A stretch of 14,640 bases of DNA from Saccoglossus kowalevskii (taxonomy: Eukaryota; Hemichordata; Enteropneusta; Harrimaniidae): contig NW_003151756.1 of assembly GCF_000003605.2 (NCBI RefSeq), positions 350,121-364,760 of the forward strand, in the 5' to 3' direction. Shown here piece after piece: positions 8,468 to 14,640 of the stretch; the stretch's first letter is position 1, and each line of letters opens with the position of its first letter. The translations under genes and the position numbers were made by a program. Under the pieces are notes generated by a model. It was not told the origin of the DNA, did not search any database, and worked only from the letters and a program-made list of their open reading frames with translations.

Positions 8468-8551
8468 GGTTCAGTGGCCTAGGGAGACACACTGCTAGGC
8501 AGGCTATGCAGTGTTCTCATCGTATGTGTTGATTCAAACTCAATCTTGGAC
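8468..8551 (+). mobile_element. Possible tRNA-derived SINE head (pol III promoter-like)
   Basis: TGGCCTAGGGA at 8475 resembles a pol III A box. GTTGATTCAAACTCAAT at 8528-8544 folds as a canonical T arm, with a five-pair stem around a seven-base loop TTCAAAC, which overlaps a B-box-like GATTCAAACTC. The A-to-B spacing of about 56 bases is longer than in a standard tRNA, and the acceptor and D stems pair poorly, so this is not a functional tRNA. A SINE head or a tRNA-like relic is the best reading. No 3' tail repeat or flanking duplication was found, and only one copy is present. Confidence 0.3.
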
Positions 8552-9530
8552 GTATTTTTATCTGCGTCATTTTTCATCAAGATATTCATATGTAAATGGA
8601 CCTTATTTGGTTAAAATTTTGTAATGTGTTTTATGCCCAGTATAATAATTCTTATGTTATTACAAAGATTCATACTTTTTTTAATCTGCGTAAATACATA
8701 GTTCTAATAATTGTACCTATAATGTTGTTTACCTAGAAGTTACTAATATGTTGATTGACATGAATGTAATTGCATGACTGCATTCTGTGACCAGTTACCA
8801 TGGCAATCCAAGGTATGCAACGTAATAAACTAATAATCCCAAGGAAATTGAAATACTGACTTATAATGTGACCTCATATTTTCAACTTCCTATGTCCACA
8901 ACATCTGCCCCATGCTGTTGCGTATCTGTGTTGCTCTGATTACCAACGGTGCAATTGGTTCTCACAATAGGAAAGTTACTAAGAATATAATCTCTTTAGT
9001 TGCGTTCATTTTTATTGAAAGTACTCTTGCCACTACCACACTACAAAGCTCTGCCTTAATTTGGTGCCTGGATCAATTCCAATTGAACTTGGCTATTTGC
9101 CAATTTTGTTTGCAAATCTATGAAATGTTATTTCCCCGACTCGGCACTGCATTTGACGTAACCGGATAATTTGTATTATACCATGCAAGCAATGTTGAAG
9201 TGGCGTATTAGAGATTTTTTTTCTTTTATAAACAGATCTTGTCATTTTCAGTTGTAATTTTACATGAACATAAATAATTAGTCTAAAGCTAATTGGCAAC
9301 ACTGTTTTTATCTTGTATATCCAATGGTTCCCCACATGTATACAGATCAATTTAAACAATAAAGCCTCCATGATTCATTCACATTATCCTGGTTGTTTAC
9401 TTCGAGAACATACGAGTTTGTTTTTACATGTATTTTACTCATAAACGTCACTGAAATATAAGCGTCTATGACACACTCACATGTACCATACTGTGTATTT
9501 CTGTGTTCCCAATGCTACCATTGAAATGTA
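8552..9530. other. AT-rich stretch with overlapping opposite open frames
   Basis: The block at about 8910-9170 is less AT-rich and open on the plus strand for 85 codons, ending FPRLGTAFDVTG, and on the minus strand for 92 codons over 9093-9371. An acceptor-like TAATCTCTTTAG ends at about 9000, but no convincing donor follows, and neither frame resembles a known protein. I treat both as unsupported. TACATGTA-type octamers are frequent (about 9334, 9424 and 9479). Confidence 0.4.
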
Positions 9531-9826
9531 CTGTGGAATACTTTATTTTCACTGGAATTAATTTTCGCTGAAAAGGCTTTTTGGGCTTTTTGTATGGAAT
9601 TTATTTTCACTGTTTTTTGATGAGTTTAATGTGAAATATAGGAAAAAAAGTATATTCACTGGATTTTATTTTCATAGAATCATCCCTTCAGCGAAAATAG
9701 CGAAAATAAATTCCAAGCGAAAATAAAGTATTCTACAGTATATTCACTGGATTTTATTTTCATAAAATCATCCCTTCAGCAAAAATAGCGAAAATAAATT
9801 CCAAGCGAAAATAAAGTATTCTACAG
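9531..9826 (+). mobile_element. TA-flanked MITE with CTGTGGAATACTTTATTTTC end, copy 2
   Basis: The left end CTGTGGAATACTTTATTTTC at 9531 is preceded by TA (9529-9530). The right end, reverse complement of CTGTAGAATACTTTATTTTC, occurs twice, ending at 9738 and again at 9826, each followed by TA. The subterminal strings TTCAGCGAAAATAGCGAAAA and TTCCAAGCGAAAATAAAG match copy 1 at 2401-2590 in inverse form. A single-right-end version would be 208 bp, close to copy 1. There is no coding capacity. Confidence 0.85.
9651..9826. repeat. Two tandem copies of the MITE right end, 88-bp period
   Basis: Units 9651-9738 and 9739-9826 both begin TATATTCACTGGATTTTATT and end at CTACAG. They differ at two positions (CATAGAATC against CATAAAATC, and CAGCGAAAA against CAGCAAAAA). 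The duplication exactly repeats the outer right half of the element including the terminal bases, so it may come from slippage or from a nested insertion into the TA next to the first right end. Confidence 0.9.
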
Positions 9827-9991
9827 TATATACTTTTTACATGTTGGCAGCATTATATTTGAAATAAAAAAACCCTGGACTGCTCATTAAAGTTAAGAGT
9901 GCTCAGATGGGGGTGTTTGCTTGAATAATGAGCTTGACTGCATATCGCCCATATTTGCGCACACATCTACACCGTTTTTGCATTATTTAAA
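9827..9991. other. AT-rich spacer
   Basis: No supported feature. The string CATATTTGCGC at about 9950 has an imperfect inverted match in GCGAATATG at about 10161, which may extend the foldback that follows. Confidence 0.4.
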
Positions 9992-10134
9992 CAATAATGA
10001 ATTCTCAACAGTTTTATATTGGATGAGCAAAAGGGTGTATGGCAAGATAATATAAGAAGTGTAAACAAACACCTTATCGCATTCAGACTCTTCTCTGAAT
10101 CCAACATAAAGCTGTGAAGGATTCATTATTATTG
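9992..10134. repeat. Imperfect foldback, arms of about 60 bases
   Basis: The left arm 9992-10050 includes CAATAATGAATTCTCAACAG and TTTTATATTGGATGAGC. It resembles the reverse complement of the right arm 10074-10134, which reads CAATAATAATGAATCC and CTTTATGTTGGATTCAG in that orientation. The spacer is about 23 bases. Identity is roughly 70 percent with small indels, so this is an old inverted-repeat element or a degenerate hairpin locus. It is outside all recognised MITE families here. Confidence 0.55.
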
Positions 10135-10305
10135 TTGACCATCAACTGAATTGAAGTTGCGAATATGTTTACTGTATCATGTGATGATGTAAAGCTATGA
10201 CGTCATAAAAACATCTAATTGTGATAGTGATGATTTATAACACATATTAATGGACAATATGTCATTCTTTATATCCTATATATTCATTTTTTTTTAACAC
10301 CATTA

Positions 10306-10440
10306 CCTTATTTGCTCTATTTGAAATGCATCACCAACAGCTGCATATTGTATACTGGGTCAATGAAATACGACTTAATTTAAATGTTGTTTACATTTAA
10401 ATTGAGTCGTATTTCAATTATGTAAGTGCAGGCTCTATTA
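10306..10440. repeat. Foldback-family copy containing a 22-bp hairpin
   Basis: The left part, ACCTTATTTGCTCTATTTG and AAATGCATCACC, resembles the arm of the element at 1517-1670. Inside it lies a near-perfect hairpin: GAAATACGACTTAATTTAAA.. at 10365-10386 pairs with 10394-10415 at 21 of 22 positions around a 7-base loop, TTGTTTA. The right boundary is vague, because the expected right arm is degraded. The stem length and loop would also suit a small-RNA precursor, but nothing else supports that. Confidence 0.5.
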
Positions 10441-10881
10441 ATAAAGAAAATACAGTAGATAGAACGCATAATTTATGAAATACTGATAATTGTGCTGCAT
10501 CAGTCAGTTGACTTTCCGTCATTGATGCTTGTAAATATGCGCAGTGACTCCACGAATGCTAAACCTTCGTCAATTTTTTTTGTTCAACAATAGAAAAACC
10601 TACTTTAACGAGAGATATAATATTTCACTTAGCTTTATTACTACAAATTTCACATTTATCAAAGTAATCGTAACACATGTTTTTTTGTTTTTTTTTAAAT
10701 TTCATGTGTTGTATGATGTCATCAAAGTGTAGCTAATTCATTCAGCATTTGTAGCTAAATTGATGAAGCTTCTGCAAATTTAGCCAAATTAGCTAAAATT
10801 AGATAATAACATATTCTAAAAGCCAGATAATCTGTGCTTTGTTTAAAACCTTATTAGCTATAAGACCTTGAAATAAACTAC
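10441..10881. other. AT-rich stretch with a TAGCTAA palindrome cluster
   Basis: At about 10731-10795 several GTAGCTAA and TTAGCTA strings form an imperfect inverted repeat centred on AAGCTT (TAGCTAAATTGATGAAG against CTTCTGCAAATTTAGCCA). No gene is supported; the plus-strand open frame at 10544-10732 is low-complexity and T-rich. Confidence 0.4.
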
Positions 10882-11039
10882 CTGTAAGTCACATAAGTAG
10901 ATAGATTCATGCAGGGCTCAGGTGCTAGAATATTGTTCCATAAATTATCTACACTCAAGGTATGTACAATTTGTTGGCCCCTGGATTTGTCGGTAGATTG
11001 AATCCAGTGTGCTAAGTCCCAACGGACAGCTATGTCTGC
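10882..11039 (-). CDS. Candidate minus-strand exon or transposase-gene remnant
   Basis: The minus frame is open from 11072 to 10878 in a patch less AT-rich than its surroundings. It reads a protein-like series including VRWDLAHWIQSTDKS, VHTLSVDNLWNNIL and APEPCMNLSTYVTY. A near-consensus donor, CTTACAG/GTAGTT, follows 10882, and a CACCACAG acceptor precedes 11039, though the frame also stays open upstream to 11072. The W-D-L-A-H spacing faintly recalls the C-x-x-H-x-x-x-L segment of hAT-type transposases and their domesticated relatives, but this is a weak resemblance, not an identification. The plus strand has a competing donor-like string, CCTGTAAGTC, at 10881. Of all frames here this has the most protein-like composition. 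Confidence 0.33.
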
Positions 11040-11082
11040 CTGTGGTGTCACCAGTAGATTCAAGTGTTGCACTTACAGACCA

Positions 11083-11430
11083 TTTCTCTTAGCCCTTTCA
11101 TGCAAAAATTTTGAACAATTAATTTTGTCTTCTATATTGAAAGCATATTAACGTTTATTCAAGACTTGTCTTGATCTACTTTCTTTTAAACCCATTCAGA
11201 CCAAATTTCATGGGGTAGGTTCCATAAAATGGTTAGAATGTGCATTCATGTGCGAGTTCATAAAATGCTTTAATTTTGCAAAAGATATATATTTGTGAAT
11301 TTCATGATTCAGTGAAAATTCCTAATTTTATAGCAGTAGTGAAAATATCTCTGGGGTCGTACGAAATCTACACCGATGCAATAAAATCATAAAATCATAA
11401 AAATTCCCGGCAACGAATTAAGCGGTTTAA
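11083..11430. other. AT-rich stretch with isolated piggyBac-like end strings
   Basis: TTAGCCCTTTCATGC at about 11090 and TTTAAACCCATTCAGACC at about 11185 resemble piggyBac-type termini, but no partner ends were found. A small ATAAAATC tandem run lies near 11380-11400. No gene is supported. Confidence 0.35.
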
Positions 11431-11666
11431 CCTTTTCACTACCAGACTTTATCGCCCAAATTTTTCTGCACTTTTTTCTTATAATTCTTCAATATTTCTG
11501 GAAAAGAACCCTATTTTTGGAGCCAACAGAAAAATTTTGAGTCAATTTTCAGTTTTTTCTTTTTTTTTTCTATTTTTGTCGCAATCTTCTGAAGGTAAGC
11601 GCAAACTATTAAGCGGGACTATTTTTTTGAACTTGTGATGAAATGAGGGAACTGGTGGTAAAAAGG
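11431..11666 (+). mobile_element. piggyBac-like TTAA MITE, copy 2
   Basis: A 236-bp element with ends CCTTTTCACTACCAG and the reverse complement of CCTTTTTACCACCAG, flanked by perfect TTAA on both sides (11427-11430 and 11667-11670). This is the copy that fixes the family's target site. The interior shares TTCTTATAATTCTTCAATAT, GGAGCCAACAGA and GAGTCAATTTTCAGTT with the other copies. The minus-strand open frame over this region comes from the repeat. Confidence 0.88.
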
Positions 11667-11818
11667 TTAAAGTAGGCAGCCAATGTTTGTTACTTCTTTT
11701 CACAAAATCTGTAATTAAAATTTTGCAGCTGACGTAAAATTTCTGGTTTGACAGATTTATACATCTGTTCGTCATCATTTTCTTGAAGGACACTGTAATT
11801 TGAAAACTGTTATTATTA
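11667..11818. other. Spacer between two MITEs
   Basis: An AT-rich 150-base gap with no supported feature. It ends in TTATTATTA, which supplies the left target-site flank of the next element. Confidence 0.5.
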
Positions 11819-12221
11819 TCAGAGGTACATTACTTGGGGTTTGCAACTCGCATAGTACTGTATGGTGACATCATGTCAAGATCCCATTCAAGTCTCTTCT
11901 CGTAGATAGCGAGACTGAGGCTACGACCTTCTGACATGACACTTATCAATGTTCAAGGTTTGTAATGAAAAAATAAAACTTTTCTTGCCACTATCATAGT
12001 GAAAAATGTAATACATCGAAAATGTACAAAAAATATAGTTCTCGTAATCCGTCATATCGTGAGCAGCTATTTTGATCCACCTGGACATCCCAGTATCCTA
12101 GTTACCTCGGGCATGCGCATTCGCATTTTTCTGAGTTGGAACGCTTATGCGAGAGCGAGATTGTGACGGGATCTTGGTGTCATGTCACCGTAGTTACAAA
12201 CCCCAAGTAATGTACCTCTGA
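11819..12221 (+). mobile_element. Complete 403-bp MITE with TCAGAGGTACATTACTTGGG ends
   Basis: Both termini read TCAGAGGTACATTACTTGGG inward, followed by GTTTGCAACT on the left and GTTTGTAACT on the right. Similarity continues through GGTGACAT and AAGATCCC for about 80 bases, interrupted by a roughly 15-base insertion on the left. The flanks give TATTA on both sides (11814-11818 and 12222-12226); because they are AT-rich, a plain TA duplication is equally possible and fits the solo end at 1763. The interior is less AT-rich near the right end and has a small hairpin, CGTAGATAGCGAGACTGAGG.., at about 11899. No protein is encoded. Confidence 0.87.
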
Positions 12222-12226
12222 TATTA

Positions 12227-12930
12227 TATAATATTGCTTTCATATTATCTGGTGTTGATCTCATTCTGATTTGCTTATTATTTTGAGACATTTATTCTGT
12301 TGTTTTCTATTTTTAGCAAATAATTTTGTGGTTAAGCCGTCATTCAGATTATTTTAAAATTTTGTGTGCAGGTCAACTTGGTTGGTTTTATTCAGATTTG
12401 TTTATTCTGTGATAATATCTAAATTTGTATTTTTTACTTTCAACTTGATATTGCTTTCATATTTGCTAGATAAATTGTATCAAACTTTCTGAGGTGATCT
12501 TTTACAGAATTAAACTGAAGCTGCTTTGATTCCCTGTTATCAAATACGATAGAAGAATGACCAAGCTTTAATGGGATTTTAGTGGGAACTATTTCTTTTT
12601 GAAATTTCTGACTAATTCGCCTTTCCATGCACATCATTCGAACATCATTTTAACCATTATATAGCGTGGCATCAGTTCGTCTCAAAACGCAGACACAGAA
12701 AATGAGCATGAACGCCTTTGGTGAAATAAAAAGATTGAGCCTGGAGTCATCTTTTTATATCATTTGGGTAGTCAAAAACTTTTCTATTGTAGCCAAAATT
12801 TCCACGATGCATGCCATCGTCAATTTTAATTTAAAGGGTAGTGTCGCTGTAATTGTGCAACATGCATGTATTTGAATCTCGTATAGTAATGAATTTTTTA
12901 CATATTCGTGATATTGTATATGTTGTACAG
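12227..12930. other. AT-rich stretch with an unsupported minus-strand open frame
   Basis: A minus-strand frame from 12637 to 12440 starts at an ATG and reads 65 codons (beginning MMCMERRISQKFQKE) with a charged, protein-like composition. It has no recognisable family, no clear splice sites and no partner, so it is only noted. The plus-strand frame at 12666-12875 is likewise unsupported. Confidence 0.35.
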
Positions 12931-12988
12931 ACCCCAGATCAAACGCAATACGATGCAAGAAATGCTGCTTTAAAGTACACAGATGATG
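12931..12988 (+). CDS. Candidate small exon, unidentified protein
   Basis: After an acceptor-like tract TATATGTTGTACAG ending at 12930, the plus strand reads TPDQTQYDARNAALKYTDDG and reaches a donor-like GATG/GTGGGT at 12989. The 58-base segment is less AT-rich than its surroundings and looks protein-like. Alternatively the same frame is a complete short ORF from an ATG at 12889 to TAG at 12996 (35 codons). The opposite strand is also open here for 115 codons (13102-12755), so the coding strand cannot be settled by eye. I do not recognise a family. Confidence 0.25.
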
Positions 12989-12996
12989 GTGGGTAG

Positions 12997-13479
12997 GGTA
13001 CATGACATTAGCTGTTAAGTAGAAAGCAGCTTTAGAATCTTGAGTTTTCACAGTGTCATCTACAGAGAGTTTAATTGTAGTGTGAGACCTTTTTAAGTGC
13101 ATATAGTGTACTTGTGAATGTCAGGTCATCATGCCCTTCTCTCATTTGTAGCTTCACTACTGTCAAATCAGATCACTGAATGGAGCTCTATAGTTGATTG
13201 TTAGGCTTTCTTCTCTGCTATCTGACGTCCATCTTTATTGTCTGCAGTGTTCTCTTCAGCTTTACAACTCAATATGTGACTAATTTGCATATGAAATAAC
13301 TATTTAGCATATCTTTCGTTGACGAGCTGCTATGCATATAGAAGGTCTTTGGGGGGATATATACTCTGATTTATATTTGTGATAATATCTTCAATCTTTT
13401 TATATGTCAATTTTTGTTCTTCTTTAAAAGTCATTTCAAACTATTTAATGTGCCATGTTGAGATTTTTGGTGTTTTTTA
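12997..13479. other. AT-rich stretch with no recognised gene
   Basis: Acceptor-like tracts occur at about 13150 (TCTCATTTGTAG) and 13247 (TTTATTGTCTGCAG), but no convincing open exon with a donor follows either. Nothing else is supported. Confidence 0.45.
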
Positions 13480-13673
13480 CCTTTTCACCACCAGACTTTC
13501 TTGCCAAAATTTGTCTCCACTTTTTTCTTATATTCTTCAGTATTTCTGGAAATGAACCATAATTTTTGAGCCAACAGACAAAACTTGAGTCAATTTTCAG
13601 TTATTACTCAAAAAATTTGACTATTTTTTTCCAATCTTCTGAAGAAAAGAGAGATCTGGTGGTGGTGAAAAGA
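13480..13673 (+). mobile_element. piggyBac-like TTAA MITE, copy 3 (degraded ends)
   Basis: A 194-bp copy in the same orientation as that at 11431. It starts CCTTTTCACCACCAGACTTT and ends with the reverse complement of TCTTTTCACCACCACCAG. The flanks are TTTA and TTGA, each one base from TTAA, so the insertion site has decayed. Internal strings TTCTTCAGTATTTCTGGAAA, GAGCCAACAGAC and GAGTCAATTTTCAGTTA tie it to the other two copies. It is shorter than them through loss of sequence in the right half. Confidence 0.85.
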
Positions 13674-13677
13674 TTGA

Positions 13678-14640
13678 AAATAAACTTCAGGCGTATTTGA
13701 TATTTTTGTTTTATGTTTGGATATTCCTGTTAATAGAAAGATCAAGAACACTGATTCTGCATTTCTGATGAATATGTTGACAATTTCTGGTTACAACCTA
13801 TAACCAATATCAAATTCATAAATCATATTTGCTACATTAAAGGAACCGAAGTGAATGAAATAAAAAATTAACAACATTGGTGCAAACACTATAGCTAATT
13901 GGCATAGCAATGAATGGTTTTGGTCTCATTTAAAAAACATTTTTGCCCTAAATATGGGTAGGTAGTTAGGTTGCTGGAAACACAGGATTTATTTTCTTTG
14001 TCCTTATATGAAAATTTTATACTAGTTAGTTGCCCCTAGCACATGACAAGAAAAGAAACTTTTTTTTTCTTGACATATGTCGTTTTTCTGTGATTTATCT
14101 TGACACATAATTTACAGTTGTTACACAAATACAAATTATGGCGCAAAATTTTGTATATTCTATGTACTTTTAAAACAAAATTTGTTAATTTCGGACATTA
14201 TTTCACAATTGTTGGAAGTGATAATAAAAAACATAGGGACATTTATGCAATTCCTATTTTGTGAAAGTTGACGTTTAGTGTCTTATTGCTATTGGTTGAT
14301 ATCTTATTATTTTCAAAATTAATGGCGCCTTATTGTTGATTGATGAACATTAAAAAGTATTATGAAATTTTATTAATAATTATATTTACAGGCTTCATTA
14401 TGTACATCGCAAATATTTTGCTTCAAAATAAAATTTGTTGCAAAACTGTACATAAATTGAGAACAGAATGTATAATATATGCGGTTTAACCTACTTTAAC
14501 GACAAATGAACTTGACATGAACCACTCGGGGACATGAACTTGGCTGCTGTCATTCAGAAAAAATATATTGTTTTTAATTCCTTTTTTTAATAGTTTTATT
14601 AAATTACCATCAGGCTATGGTATATATTTACTATACTACA
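13678..14640. other. AT-rich stretch with no recognised feature
   Basis: No supported gene, array or mobile element. A patch at about 14505-14550 is less AT-rich and repeats GACATGAAC twice, which is too short to interpret. Confidence 0.55.

Noticed and set aside
8912-9371. Overlapping open frames of 85 codons (+) and 92 codons (-)
   Set aside because: Neither has a recognisable motif. The plus frame lacks a good donor, and frames of this length are expected by chance at this size and composition.
12440-12637. 65-codon minus-strand frame starting MMCMERRISQ
   Set aside because: It is charged and protein-like, but no splice signals, neighbours or family resemblance support it.
12755-13102. 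115-codon minus-strand frame, the longest in the window
   Set aside because: The composition has no family signature and no clear splice structure, and a plus-strand reading inside it looks at least as protein-like. Length alone is not significant here.

Overview
The window looks like non-coding eukaryotic nuclear DNA, either intergenic or deep intronic. It is about two-thirds A+T, has stop codons throughout all six frames, no long open frame, no bacterial-style gene packing and no recognisable rRNA or tRNA gene. Frequent TACATGTA-like octamers and dense families of short inverted-repeat transposons suggest a marine invertebrate, perhaps a mollusc or another lophotrochozoan. That organism guess is an inference from sequence style, not from any identified gene.

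Most of the recognisable content is mobile or repetitive DNA. Several non-autonomous DNA transposon (MITE) families can be built from this window alone because they occur more than once or have matching inverted ends: (1) a TTAA-flanked, piggyBac-like family with ends CCTTTTCACCACCAG, in three full-length copies (3556-3776, 11431-11666, 13480-13673), the first in opposite orientation; (2) a TA-flanked family with ends YTGTRRAATACTTTATTTTC (2401-2590 and 9531-9826), whose second copy carries a tandem 88-bp duplication of its right end; (3) a family with ends TCAGAGGTACATTACTTGGG (complete at 11819-12221, solo end at 1763-1837); (4) a 912-bp GC-rich element (4843-5754) with inverted ends and repeated subterminal copies of TTAGCCCGTGCTAA; (5) weaker foldback elements around 1517-1670, 2601-2890, 9992-10134 and 10306-10440, the last containing a 22-bp hairpin.

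A 37-bp minisatellite occupies 6130-6737 (16 full units plus a partial). A block of six units (222 bp) has been duplicated, and the only CpG in the unit has decayed in both transition directions, as expected if the array is methylated in the germline.

No gene could be identified. Four short segments combine an open frame with plausible splice sites and protein-like composition: 3104-3328 (+), 4521-4669 (+), 12931-12988 (+) and 10882-11039 (-). They are listed as low-confidence exon candidates. The first two could be joined in phase. None was assigned to a family with confidence. The remaining stretches are AT-rich and carry nothing I could support.
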